From positions 61,125,112 to 61,189,111 of the forward strand of contig JALGQZ010000004.1 of the NCBI GenBank assembly GCA_023105745.1: a stretch of DNA of 64,000 nt. The letters are read 5' to 3'. Each line of letters begins with the position of its first letter. Within the stretch, counting starts at the first letter, position 1. A program made the position numbers and the translations under genes. This DNA comes from Austropuccinia psidii. Lineage: Eukaryota; Basidiomycota; Pucciniomycetes; Pucciniales; Sphaerophragmiaceae. Below, one piece after another: positions 1 through 10,770 of the stretch. The notes under the pieces are model-generated. The model made no database searches and was not told the origin of the DNA. It was given only the letters and a program-made list of their open reading frames with translations.

Positions 1-29
1 ACCATCAAGTTATTTTAATTCTTTTCATA

Positions 30-1391
30 ATGCCAGTCCAGCATAGCCCCCCAGCAAAGAATACTAGATCCCAGAAAATTCCAGCTGTTCTCACTCCTAC
101 AGCAAGGGCTCCTCTTGACCGCACACCATCAGTTCATCAACTGAGTGCAAACTTGGACAGAGGACCACCAATGGAAGGCGCAGCACCCTCAAGAAGAGGT
201 GGAATGAAATCTATAAGATCAAGATCCTTTTCTGCACTTTTGGGTGGCTACCCTGGCATGTCTGAAGGTGCAAGAGCAAGATTAGGGGAAGTTGAAGATG
301 AAGAGGGGGAAGAGTCTGTGGAAGAGGAAGATTCTGGGGAAACTGAAGTGGAAGATGCCTTGGCAAATGCTCCAGAGGTGCCTCAGGGTTCTAATCTAGC
401 CCTTTCTAGTCAACCTCTTGTCTCTCAAACTGATCCAAGTCTCCTCAAGATGATGGATCAGATGACTCAATTCATGGGACAGCTCACTCAAGCAGTTGCC
501 CCCAGGGACAATTCCAAAGCCCCTGCTTTCAAGACTCCATCCATGAAGGCACCTGATTCTTTTGATGGTACTCAAGCTCATAAATTGAGAGGGTTTATCC
601 AATCCTGTCAATTAATCTTCCATAATGATCCAGCAAATTTCTTCTCTGACAGGAAGAAAGTTCTTTACTCAACTTCTTTTCTCACTGGTAGGGCTGGAAA
701 ATGGATTGAACCCTATCTCTCAAATATCTCCAATGAAGACCCTTCCTACCTCCTGAATAATTGGCCATTATTTGAATCTCAATTATTCACTCTGTTTGGT
801 GACCCCAATGAAGTCAGGAAAGCTGAACAAGAGTTGGAGAATTTGAGGATGAAGGAAAGTGGTAATGTATCCTTGTACATTGCAGATTTCAGAAGCTTAA
901 TGTCAAGAATTGGAGATTGGGGGGAAAGAGCTTATATCCATGTTTACAGAAGAGGATTGGCATCAAGATTATTGGATCAGTTGGCTTCTCACCCTGGAAC
1001 TTTTGATACTCTTCAAGAACTTATGGATGTCACTTTAGAATTAGACACAAGATATCATGAGAGGCAAAAGGAAAAGGGTGGCAATCAAGAAAAGAAGCCT
1101 CCAGTCAGTGGATCCAATCAGTCTAGGCCTCCTCAAAACTCATTTCCAAAGAGGCCTCATCAGAAGAAGAATAAGAAGGGCAAGCAATTTCAATCTTCAA
1201 AGGACAAACCCCATGCTGCTCTCCTCAATAAGGACAATAAATTAATCGGTTCTGAAAAGGAGAGGAGGATTCAAGCAGGGTTGTGTACTTATTGTGGTGG
1301 AAAGCACACAATGGAAAAATGTTTCAAGAGACCTCAGAACAAGCCTGGGTCATCATCAAGAGGCTTCCCTAGCAAGCAGGGAAAAGCCTGA
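30..1391 (+). CDS. gag: Gag-like capsid/nucleocapsid protein of F1 copy 1a
   Basis: The 453-residue product is a structural protein expected to form the cytoplasmic virus-like particle. The N-terminus (about residues 1-85) is basic and Ser/Pro-rich. An acidic stretch follows (about 88-108), then a retrotransposon gag core (about 170-345) that includes the words [12 protein letters not shown] and [16 protein letters not shown] Lys-rich region precedes a zinc knuckle at about 419-431 with spacing C-x2-C-x3-H-x4-C, one residue shorter than the usual x4 form. The ATG at 30 is the first in the open frame. The stop is four bases after a possible -1 slippery site, which would make Gag-Pol. The gene appears intact, while its relative in copy 1b (47917 on) is broken. 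Confidence 0.9.
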   Translation: MPVQHSPPAKNTRSQKIPAVLTPTARAPLDRTPSVHQLSANLDRGPPMEGAAPSRRGGMKSIRSRSFSALLGGYPGMSEGARARLGEVEDEEGEESVEEEDSGETEVEDALANAPEVPQGSNLALSSQPLVSQTDPSLLKMMDQMTQFMGQLTQAVAPRDNSKAPAFKTPSMKAPDSFDGTQAHKLRGFIQSCQLIFHNDPANFFSDRKKVLYSTSFLTGRAGKWIEPYLSNISNEDPSYLLNNWPLFESQLFTLFGDPNEVRKAEQELENLRMKESGNVSLYIADFRSLMSRIGDWGERAYIHVYRRGLASRLLDQLASHPGTFDTLQELMDVTLELDTRYHERQKEKGGNQEKKPPVSGSNQSRPPQNSFPKRPHQKKNKKGKQFQSSKDKPHAALLNKDNKLIGSEKERRIQAGLCTYCGGKHTMEKCFKRPQNKPGSSSRGFPSKQGKA

Positions 1392-4300
1392 GTGGGGATC
1401 ATGATGTGTTCAATGGTTCTCACTTATTTCCTTCAAGAGCACAATTGTGCACTCTGAATACTAGTGTCAAGAAATCTTTAAAGTTTCTTATTTTCTCTTC
1501 TGTCTCTGATATTTTTTATAGTATTCTGATTGATTCTGGTGCTACAAACTCTTTTATTGCAAAGAATTCTGTTCTCAAGTACTCATTGACTATGTCAGAG
1601 CTCCCTGAAAAGATTCCTCTTTTCATTCTGGATTCTAATGAATCATCTGCCTTGTTCATCACCCATTATACCAAGTGGGTAGTTGACTTTCCTTCCTTCC
1701 CAAGCTTTGAATGGGACTTCTTTATCATAGATTCACCCAAGGGAGAAGACCTGATATTGGGCTATGATTTCCTTTACCATTTTTATCCCATTATTGATTG
1801 GAAAAATGGATTGATCACCTATGATTCTAGTCATAAGGATTCTAGTGGTATTATTCCTTCTACTAGTAATTACTTAGCCACTGCTGTCAACAGTGTTGCT
1901 CTGGCTGGTGAACTTAAGACACCTTCCATTCCTTCTTCTGTCCATATCCCTTCCATAATTCCCTCTCAGTCATTACTTCCATTAAGAGATGAAGTCTTCA
2001 AAGATATAAAGGATGTTGGAGAAGATGTTGCCATATCTTCACTTCATCTCTTTCAAGGGGATATGGACCTTCCTCCCTTATCTTTTCATGCCTCCCTGGA
2101 GGAGCAGTGGGATGAGGAGGAAGAGCCAGAAGAAATTGAAACTGTGTTGAAGGTAGTCCCTCCTGCGTATCACCAATATTTGGATGTATTCTCCAAGGTG
2201 AAAGCTGAGAAACTTCCTCCACACCGCGCCTGTGATCACCATATCGAATTGGAGGGTCTTCTACCTCCAATTGGTGTTATCTACTCATTATCAAATCAAG
2301 AGTCAGAAACACTGCGGGCCTACATTTCAGAGAACTTAGAGAAAGGTTTCATTAGACCAAGCTCCTCTTCAACAGGAGCACCTGTCCTTTTTGTAAAGAA
2401 AAAGGATGGAGGTCTTCGTTTGTGTGTTGACTACCGCAAACTCAATGCTGTCACTAGGTAGAACAGATACCCTGTTCCTCCTATGAACCAGCTTCTTATC
2501 GTATTCAACGGTTCCACTATCTTCTCCAAGATAGACTTGCGTGGTGCATATAACCTTCTGAGAATCAAAGAGGGGGATGAGCACTTAACTGCCTTTAGAA
2601 CCAAGTATGGTAGTTATGAGTATTTGGTCATGCCATTTGGTTTGACCAATGCTCCTGCTTCTTTCCAGAATCTAGTAAATGATATCTTTGCAGATTTTTT
2701 GGATGTGTTTGTTGTGGTCTATTTAGATGATATTATGGTCTTTTCCAGCTCTGAGGAGGAACATGTCAAACATGTGGCCTCTGTCCTCCAAAGACTGAGG
2801 GACAATAATTTGTTTGCCAAAGCTTCCAAGTGTGTATTCCATGCCTCAAGTGTAGAATACTTGGGCTATGTTGTTTCAAGTGATGGCCTCAAGATGGATT
2901 CTTCAAAAGTTCAGCAAATCCTCAATTGGCCTCAGCCCAAAAACATCAAGGCCCTTTAATCTTTCCTTGGCTTTTCCAATTTTTATCAAAATTTCATTAA
3001 AAATTATTCTAAAAAAATCACTTCTCTCACTTCCCTCCTCAAAAAAGATTCTCCTTTCATCTTCAATGAGGAAGCTCTTAATCAGTTTCAAGCACTCAAA
3101 GAAGCTTTCACCTCTGCTCCTATCTTATCTCACTTTAATCCTTCTCTACCTACTATAGTAGAGACTGATGCTTCTGATTATTCTTTGGGCGCCGTACTGA
3201 GCCAGGTGAATGACTCAGGAAAGCACCCCATTGCATTTGATAGTCGCAAGCTCTTACCAGCTGAACTCAACTATGAAATTCATGACAAGGAACTCCTTGG
3301 CATAGTTTGGGCTCTCAAGCGCTGGAGAGCATTTCTTCTTTCTCTTTCCAATCCTTTTGAGGTCTTGACAGACCACTCTTCCTTGCAGTATTTTATGTCT
3401 TCCAAAGTTCTTACTCGTCGTCAGGCCCGTTGGGCCGAATTTCTCTCAGAATTTCATTTCACTATCACTTACCGCCCAGGAAGGCTGGCCACTTTACCAG
3501 ATGCCTTGTCACGTCGGGACGACATGTACCCAGAGAGGGGGGTGGACTTCATCAGCAAGAATCCTCAAAATTTTCATCAAGTACTTAAGCAAGATGGAAT
3601 TCAAGAGTCAAGATTCTTCTCAATCAAAGTGGAAATTTTCTCAGATTTAGTGGACAAGATTCAAAAAGAAGTATGGCAAGACAAAGACTATAAAGGAATA
3701 CTTAAGCAACTAGCAAGAGGTGAATCAATTCCAGATTATTCTCTTGAACCTCAAGCCAAGTTCTTATTATTCAAAGATAGAGTGGTAATTCCAAGCAATG
3801 AAGAACTTCAGCTCAATATTCTTCAAAAGCGTCATGACTCACCATTGGCTGGCCATCCCGGCCAGGAGAAGACCCTCAAGCTCATCAAGAGGGATTTTTA
3901 CTGGGCTGGCATGAATCAATTCATCAAGGACTATGTGTCCTCATGTCAGCAATGTTCAAGAAACAAGAACATTCACCACAAGAAGTTTGGACTACTCAAT
4001 CCTCTTTCAATTCTGTCTGGTCCTTGGAATTTTTTATCAATGGACTTCATCACTCAATTGCCACTGTCAAACAACTTTGATTCAATCTTTGTAGTTGTGG
4101 ACAGATTCTCAAAAATGGCAATCTTCATTCCAACCTATGGAACAATCACTTCTCTGGACTTAGCTCAAATCTTCATTAGTCATGTATTTTCCAAGCATGG
4201 CCTTCCAGTCAGTATCATCAGTGATAGAGGATCCTTATTTGTTTCATCATTTTGGACTCAATTGTGTCAGCAGCTCAAGATATCAAGAGATCTTTCAACT

Positions 4301-5107
4301 GCATTTCACCCTGAAACAGATGGACAGACAGAGAGGGTAAATCAGATACTAGAACAGTACCTTCGGATGTATGTCAGCTATCATCAAGATGACTGGTACA
4401 CCTGGCTCCCTCTGGCTGAATTTGCCTATAATAATGCAGAACATTCATCAACCAAGCAATCACCTTTTTTCACCATTTATGGAAGAAATCCCAGCTTTGA
4501 CTCAATCCACATTTCTGAAGACTCACCTGCTGGAAAGTTATCAACAAAACTCCAATCAGTACAGCAAGTTGTCAAAGAAGAATTAGAGTCAGCAATAAGG
4601 AGATTCAAGAAGTATGCAGATAGAAATAGGGCAATTCCACCTGATTTCCAACCTGGGGACAAAGTATGGCTATCCTCCAAGAACATCAAGACCACGAGAC
4701 CAACCAAGAAGTTATCAGAAAGATGGTTGGGACCTTTTGAAGTTCTGAAGAAGATTGGAAGTCATGCATATCACCTCAAGTTGCCTCAGCAATGGAAGAC
4801 AGTTCACCCTGTATTCCATGTGTCCTTATTAGAACCAGTCAAGCATTCAACTATCCCAAATCGACATCAATTGCCACCAGCACCAATCCTGGTGGAGGAG
4901 CAAGAAGAATGGGAAGTGGCTCAGGTTCTGGACTCAAAACTCAAAAGAGGTAAATTATGGTATCTTGTAGAGTGGAAAGAATTCAGTGAAGACCCAGAAA
5001 GAACCACTTGGGAACCAGCTTCCAACCTTACCAACTCACCAGACCTTGTCAAGGATTTCCATTCATTATATCCAGACAAGCCTGGTCCCAATACCTCAAG
5101 AGTTTGA
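1373..5107 (+). pseudogene. pol: Pol polyprotein of F1 copy 1a (PR-RT-RH-IN-chromodomain), two nonsense codons
   Basis: One reading frame runs from the gag overlap to 5107, broken only by TAG at 2459-2461 and TAA at 2957-2959. The sequence continues in the same frame after each stop, so no indel is needed. Seen in order: aspartic protease with DSG at 1532-1540; RT with YLDD at 2720-2731; RNase H (ETDASDY near 3160, end motif PDALSRRD near 3500); integrase zinc-binding HHCC region (about 3820-3980); DDE core with D in SMDFITQL, D in ISDRGSLF and E in DGQTERVN; and a C-terminal chromodomain (about 4905-5070) with YLVEWKEF and TTWEP. The CAA-to-TAA change at 2957 is in a conserved ALQSFLGF-type context. 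Catalytic residues look intact, so this copy probably died recently or is helped in trans. Confidence 0.9.
1379..1385 (+). promoter_or_regulatory. Candidate -1 ribosomal frameshift heptamer GGGAAAA
   Basis: In gag phase the bases read G GGA AAA, which fits the X XXY YYZ form of a -1 slippery site. The gag stop follows at 1389-1391. The -1 frame is open from 1373 (after a TAG at 1370) straight into pol. The stretch AGGGAAAAGCCTGAGTG is also present in degenerate copy 1b near 49208. No frameshift assay or conserved downstream structure was examined, so re-initiation at a later codon is still possible. Confidence 0.5.
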
Positions 5108-5595
5108 TTTTATGGTGCTTGGTGGGGAGAAGAAGTTATGAAAGTAAGTTCCTCTCCTGGCATGCACCTTTAAGGGGGTATTCTACCCATATGTTGTTGT
5201 AAGCATCACCTTGGCCACTTTGTGAGCACTTGTCAATTCTTTGGACAGGTTCAGGAAGCATACAACATCAATACCCTCCGTTTGGACCTTATCAAGATAT
5301 GGCCAAATGTTTCTTTCTTTCTTTATTACCATTTCAATTTATGCCAATCATCATAATTCAAGACGTTCTTTACTTCAAGTCATTTACGGAAATTCATTTC
5401 AGTAGTCATTTATGGCAATTCATTTCAGAAGGCATTTATGGCAATTTATTTCAGTTTTATGGTGCTTGGTGGGGAGTGGAAGTTGTAAAAGTAAGTTCCA
5501 ACTCCTGGTATGCATCCCTGAGGGTTCTAATTCTTGTAAAAACATTACCTTGGCCACTCTGTGAGCATCAAATGCTTGGTTTTCATTTTTCAGAC
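5107..5595 (+). repeat. Duplicated 3'-UTR segment, spacing about 349 bp
   Basis: Both copies start with TTTATGGTGCTTGGTGGGGA (about 5108 and 5457). They share AAGTAAGTTCC, CTGG(C/T)ATGCA and CCTTGGCCACT(T/C)TGTGAGCA in the same order over about 140 bp. The second copy ends near 5595. Each copy contains a GTAAGT, and the second is followed by TTTTTCAG, but I do not call an intron on that alone. Confidence 0.75.
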
Positions 5596-5863
5596 ACTTC
5601 TTGGCCAGAATCAAGCAACTCACCACAAGAAGGACCAACCATCAGGAATTTTTCTTTATTTCTTTCTTTACTCTCATTTTCTCTTATTATTTTTCTTTCT
5701 TTCTTTACTTGTATAATTTTCTTTCTTTTATTTCTTTAAAGAAGCAGCATCCCCTCCCCAAGTCATGTATTGGGAGGTTCCATTATCTTTTTATTTTTTA
5801 TTTTTTAGTATTTATAAGAGTGGGGATAGAAGCCAAACCAAACACAAACAAGGAAAAGGAAAA

Positions 5864-6118
5864 CTAGTTATCTCTACCCAAGTCATCAAAAGTTCTCTGG
5901 AAGTCATTTATCAACTCATCCTCATACCAGGCAAATTTTGCAGCCATCTCTTCAGAAGACGCCATGGAAGGAGAGGACAGTCGGCTGAAGATGCCAGAAC
6001 CATGAAGAACAGACGGTGGCGGTGCAGAAGGGGAAGATTCAGTGAGCTCAGTCAGTTTGGAACTCATAACTGATGAATATGCAAGCAGAAGATTCAAGAC
6101 GTCAGAATCAATCCACTC
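5864..6118 (-). CDS. Small antisense open frame in the 3' UTR of F1 copy 1a
   Basis: From the ATG at 6118 this encodes 84 residues, starting MEWIDSDVLNLL. It has a Ser/Thr/Pro-rich middle and an acidic, aromatic C-terminus (KFAWYEDELINDFQ). I recognise no family. It lies between pol and the 3' LTR on the opposite strand. The other F1 copy is truncated before this region, so conservation cannot be judged here. It could be chance open frame or an accessory gene. Confidence 0.25.
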   Translation of the reverse strand, partial: EWIDSDVLNLLLAYSSVMSSKLTELTESSPSAPPPSVLHGSGIFSRLSSPSMASSEEMAAKFAWYEDELINDFQRTFDDLGRDN

Positions 6119-6359
6119 CATATCAAGAAAGAGAACTTGACTCAAGGAAATGGGGCCATAACTCAATTATGCCCCCCCTCAAAGCCTCTAAGGTGAAGGT
6201 TCATACCCCTTTGGGGCTGAACCCATCACCCAGGGCCTCCCCTGCAACTTTGGGGAGGGCAGGATCTTGATGGTCCAGGCCATGTAGGGTGAAAATTGGG
6301 TAAGGGCCATTTCTGGGTCCCCAGCAAATTTGGGCCCAGGGGCCTCCAATAGCCCCCAC

Positions 6360-6380
6360 GGACCGCGGACCGCGGACCGT
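6360..6380. repeat. Three tandem GGACCGC-type units
   Basis: GGACCGC is repeated about three times, making a CpG-dense spot in an otherwise CpG-poor element. A related string (GCGGACCGTAGACCGTG) occurs in the F1 solo LTR near 14069, so it may be a family-specific LTR motif. Confidence 0.6.
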
Positions 6381-6966
6381 AGGATCCCAAAGACTCGAAA
6401 AGGCCCATTATGACCAAAAAAATCAAACAAATCAAAAAAAAGTGCCTAATCCCTAAAACACCCAAAAAGGCCAAAAGGGCCATAAAAAGCAAATTGCCCC
6501 AAGATCCCTCAGGATGGAGGCCACAGCCCAAAAAACATTTGGAGGACTGTCTGAGGCTATTTCCTTGGACAATGGGGACAAGACCCCTTGGAGTACATTT
6601 TTCATATTTTTAGTTGGATTAAGCCTTGCCCCATGAGTACACTTCATATACTCATTGGGCACCATGTTTTGAGCACAAGTGCTCAATGGCCTTTATTCTG
6701 GGATATATCCCAAGGCCACATCCCAAGGCATGGCTGATTGAATCAAAAGAAAAGAATGGCATATTTTGGAAGGAATACTCACTCAAGGTTGGAAAAAAAG
6801 GGGGGAATCAATTGAATTTGGCAGGGAAGAAATAATGAAGGATTTTCAGGATAATGGTCAAGAGGAAAAGAAAATTAAAAAGAAAATTTTTGGAAAAAAT
6901 GTGGGGATATTGAGATGCCACTCAACAGTGGCAGGGTATTAAGGTGTTCAGGAGCCCACCAGTTTC

Positions 6967-6975
6967 AAGAGGGGG
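6967..6975 (+). promoter_or_regulatory. Polypurine tract of F1 copy 1a
   Basis: AAGAGGGGG followed by ATAC directly precedes the TGT of the 3' LTR. In Ty3-type elements such a tract primes plus-strand DNA synthesis. Its position fixes the LTR start. Confidence 0.8.
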
Positions 6976-6979
6976 ATAC

Positions 6980-7738
6980 TGTAACAACCATCCATCAGGG
7001 GTAAGGGTATTCATTCATACACCCACTCAAACACCTCAAATCAGCAAATCCAGTATCTGCATCAGAAGTCAGTTTCAGCAATCTTCATTCTGAAACATGC
7101 ATACAGTTTGGTACATCAATACAGCCTGTCAATACTTGTACAGGTTGGATTCACCCAATACAGTTTCAATACACCAGTATGAAACTGTATGATCACTCAA
7201 ATACACCACACCTCTTGTACAGGTTCTGTACAGCTGTACAGGACCTGTATTGGCCAGACTCAATTCAATAATCAATTATTCTCATGAAAATTCTTCTCTG
7301 GATCAGGGCTGGTGATTCTCACATATACCAGCCCCTCTTTCTCCCCCCTGGGGACTTTTCCCCAGTTAATTAATTTAGTTTATTTATTATTTCATAATTA
7401 TTCTTATCCTTATTTTGGGTATTATAACTATTTAATCTTAAGTTAGTCTTTGCATTTTTCTCTTTGCCTGTACAGTATGAGCTGGGTGGCCATATCCTTA
7501 TTAACCCTTCTCTTTCCATTCTGACAGGTTGAAACAGTGGACTTGGACTTGTTTGTGGTTGGCTCTTCTATTCTTTTACTCTTATCGTTTGTTGTTGCTT
7601 TTCTTATATTCATTCTCGTAGTAATCCATCTTAACACTCTTAAGTGTATCTCATCTTATCTTATCTTTGAGCCCTCCATAAGTGAGTCCCAGTTTACTGA
7701 GTGCCAGGCCCTCTTCACTTCGAAGAGCCCCTGTGACA
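6980..7738 (+). mobile_element. 3' LTR of F1 copy 1a (759 bp, short form)
   Basis: It starts TGTAACAACCAT and ends GCCCCTGTGACA, matching the ends of other F1 LTRs (TGTCACAACCA and CTGTGACA). Its 3' half matches 46740-47171 (CACATAT, GGGGACTTTT, CCCAG, GGTGGCCATATCC, CAGGTTG, GCCAGGCC). It lacks the long GGCC-rich interior of the 1.5-kb F1 LTRs. CTGTACAG-like palindromes cluster at about 7140-7250. The base after the end starts antisense F2 integrase sequence, with GGGAG as the expected target duplication. Confidence 0.85.
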
Positions 7739-10535
7739 GGGAGTTTGGTTCTTGAATATGGATCATAAGTCCAAATTTCTTGCCTGTACTCCTGTTTTCT
7801 ATTTGACATCTGTCACAGTTATGGCAATATTCAATGGTCTCTTTTCTCCAAGATGGCCACCATGCACAGTTTTTCACTTTTTCAAGTGTTCTGTCCTCTG
7901 AAAGGTGTCCAGAATAGATGCTATCATGGCATTCATGAATAATGTTATTGATACGCAACCTGCTACACAATGTCATTACACAAGAATGTTTGGTTCTGTG
8001 GTAAATAATCCCATCAGACAAGCGAAATCTTCCTTCAGAATAGGAATTCTTCCAAACTTCATCCAGTGCATTGACTAAAGATTTATCTTTGCAGTCTTTA
8101 TCTAACAAGGAAGTAAAGATATGGCAATTCTTGTCTTGCTTATAAGATTCTCTGACTTCTTCAAAGAATTCAGTCTCAATATCAGTTATGTTAATTCCCT
8201 CAATTGGAATCTGTAGTTCCGCTTCCAAAGGTACATAAGCTGGATTATCAGGAATATTCACTAATTCCCACTTGCTAAGTCCATCAGAATTCTTGTGAAT
8301 TTTTCCTGCTTTATGAACTATAGCCATGTTTCCTCTATATTCTTGAACATCTATTTGCCATCTCAACATGTGTCTGTTGGGAGTTTTCAAGTTAAGAAGT
8401 GATTTCATGGCATTACAGTCAGTTATCACTTCAAAAACACTGCCATAAATGTAATAGTGAAATTTCTCAAGTGCCCATGTCAAACATAAGCACTCAATTT
8501 GGCTTGCACCATATCTGGCTTCTGTTGGTTTTGTTTGTCTTGAGATGTAGCAAACTTGTCCCTCTGTAGGTTTGTCATCAATAGTTTTGACTTGATGCAG
8601 ACCTGCCCCTAATCCATCTCCACATGCATTGATGTAAAATTCAAAAGGTATATTCCAGTAAGGCATGATGAGTAAAGTTTCTTCTGTAAGAGCTTTGCTT
8701 ATATTCTCATAAGCTTTAATTCTCTCTTGTGTCATCTCAAATACTGTTTCTTGATCACAAATTCTATAGAGTGACTTGGCTAGAATTGAAAAGTCTTTCA
8801 AGTGTTGCCTATAATAACTAGAAAACCCTAGAAAAGACATCATTTCTTTTTTATTCTGGGGTATTGGCTTAAGTAACACTGCTGCTACTTTATTTTTTTC
8901 AATACCCAAACTTAAACCAGAACCAATATGTCCTAAGGCTTTGAGCTCTTCAAAACCAAAATTGCATTTCTTGAGGGAAATTTTCATATTCACTTCTGCA
9001 GCTTTGTGAAGTACTCTTGCAAGTCTTTCAAGGTGCAAAGACCATTAATTAGAACATATGATGATATCATCAATATAAATGATAAGCCATCCTTAAGATA
9101 ACTCTGTGGGGAAGATGGTATTCATCATTCTTTGATAATTAGATGGTGCATTCTTAATACCAAATGGCATTCTAAGATACTCATAAATACCACAGTGAGT
9201 GATAACTATAAGTAATTTCTTAGCTTTAGGTGTCAAAACATTTTGGTGAAAGCCTTTCAATGCATCCATTGATGTTATATACTTGGCTTTAGACAATTTG
9301 GTCAAGGTTTCTTGAATTCTAGGAATTGAATACCTATCTGGAACTGTGTAGGTATTCTCTGCTCTAAAATCTCCAACCATCCTTCGTTTATCATTATGCC
9401 AAGCAATAATAACAGGTGTTGTCACTTCAAATTCTTCATTATGGCCTACTTTCCTCAGTACACTATGTTGGATCAACCCTTTGATATGTTTTTCCAAGGC
9501 TTATTTGGCTCTTGGACTGGCTGGATAAGCTGGTCTTCTAAGTACTGGAGGATATGGTCTGTCAATATTAAGAGTAATATCAAATTCATGTCCTTTTATA
9601 GCAACTAATGGTTCATTATCAGAGGCAAATGCATTATCATATGTGTATAACACATCAATAAGTTCATGTCTCGTCTTTGGTGACAATGATGGATTGACTT
9701 GTGCTTCAACAAGCTGATTAGCCACAAATTCTTCCTTATAGGTATCTTTTTTGGAAGATACCAGTGATATTTGTTTCGGAATATTTGAAAAAGCAAATTT
9801 TTGTCTTTTGTTTTCTCCAATTGTGAAATATCTATCCTTATGGTTATTGATGTCAATACCATAAATATTCAAGTAATCATTTTCAAGAATAATGTGCTGA
9901 TATTTGCAATTGTCCATTACTACAATCTCAGTCTTCATTCTAATACTTCCTTCTGGGTGTGGAAATACAAAATTAGTTTCCAATATACCTAAAGGGTACA
10001 TATTATTACTGGCACTACTAAATTGTACACCCTCTATTGGTAATAGATGATTCTTCCATCCAGATAGTATGGTTTTAAGATAAACTTTGCCCACACAGGT
10101 ACAAAATGCCCCTGTATCCAAATTTACTTTGGCTTCAATATCATTCATCAGGATTGATGTGATACAAGATGCTCCAGAAGTGTACCCTTTACCTCTAGCA
10201 GGTTTGGTTTTACACATTCTGGCATCCTGGATATTGATCGGGTTATGACAATCCTCACTGTACTGTGGTAAGTGAGTATGGATTTCTCTGACCTCAAAGA
10301 AAGCTGTAATGATTTCAATGGGATGGTCCTCTACTGGTGCATCTTCAGAGACTGCATAATCTAGGTCAGATTCCTCTTTCCCTTCAGTACACTGAACTTC
10401 TTCAATGACTTGAACTTCATTGATTTTTGTTTTCTTGGTGCAAGTGTTGGCTAAATTTGAAGTACTTCCACATTTATGACACTTAAAAACAGGTCTTTCA
10501 GGTTTTCTGTCCTCTTTGGAAATCTTTGGGACCAT
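7739..10535 (-). pseudogene. pol: Pol of F2 copy 2a (PR-RT-RH-partial IN), broken
   Basis: Read on the minus strand: zinc knuckle CHKCGSTSNLANTC, whose usual His is Asn; protease with VNLDTGAFCTC (about 10140-10100); RT (about 9650-9060) with MPFGIKNAPSNYQRM and a YIDD box near 9080-9060; RNase H with the word [11 protein letters not shown]; and the integrase HHCC region ([16 protein letters not shown]). Stops or frame changes occur at 9093 and about 9040-9055, and between 9497 and 9501. After the word GLMIHIQEP the frame runs into the F1 LTR. The DDE catalytic core is therefore absent here. Confidence 0.85.
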
Positions 10536-10770
10536 TTTTTACTCCATAGGAATTTTAGTTCAAGTTTTACCAATTCTTGTTGTAGCAATGATATCTTCTA
10601 TTTTATTAGTGTAGTCCTCTGTTGAACAGGGTTCTACACATCTGCACTTGATTGCATGTTCTAGCTCTCCCCCACATTTTCTTAATATTTTCATATTGAT
10701 CATGGTTTAAGACATTTCTGGGTGTAAAGCAGATAATCTGTCTTTTTGCTCAAAGAACAAAGTAAGTGGT

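Larger units (their letters stand above)
5108..6966 (+). other. 3' untranslated region of F1 copy 1a
   Basis: There are 1.86 kb between the pol stop and the polypurine tract with no sense gene. It holds a duplicated segment (5107-5243 and 5454-5595), pyrimidine-rich runs around 5650-5760, an antisense open frame (5864-6118) and a GGCC-rich part (about 6150-6400). The GGCC-rich part resembles the inner part of the long F1 LTRs at 13850-14400 and 45700-46150. Confidence 0.6.
1..7738 (+). mobile_element. F1 copy 1a: Ty3/gypsy chromovirus, 5' LTR outside window
   Basis: A nearly complete LTR retrotransposon: gag, then a pol with protease, RT, RNase H, integrase and chromodomain, a long 3' untranslated region, a polypurine tract and a 3' LTR. 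The order PR-RT-RH-IN is the Ty3/gypsy order, and the C-terminal chromodomain marks a chromovirus. The 5' LTR must lie left of the window, because the second copy (1b) has about 745 bp between its LTR and gag. Coding capacity is good, with two nonsense codons in pol as the only breaks seen. The element ends at 7738, where antisense integrase sequence of F2 copy 2a begins, so it probably inserted into 2a. Confidence 0.93.

Noticed and set aside
2459..2961. Programmed stop-codon readthrough in the 1a pol
   Set aside because: The two stops fall inside the RT domain at conserved sense positions, so simple nonsense mutation is more likely.
5139..5595. Intron in the 3' UTR of 1a (GTAAGT ... TTTTTCAG)
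   Set aside because: Both GTAAGT words are part of the duplicated segment. No transcript evidence and no benefit to a reading frame.
7140..7260. CTGTACAG palindromes as an operator array in the F1 LTR
   Set aside because: The spacing is irregular and the motif is sparse in the other F1 LTRs. Kept only as a note in the LTR entry.
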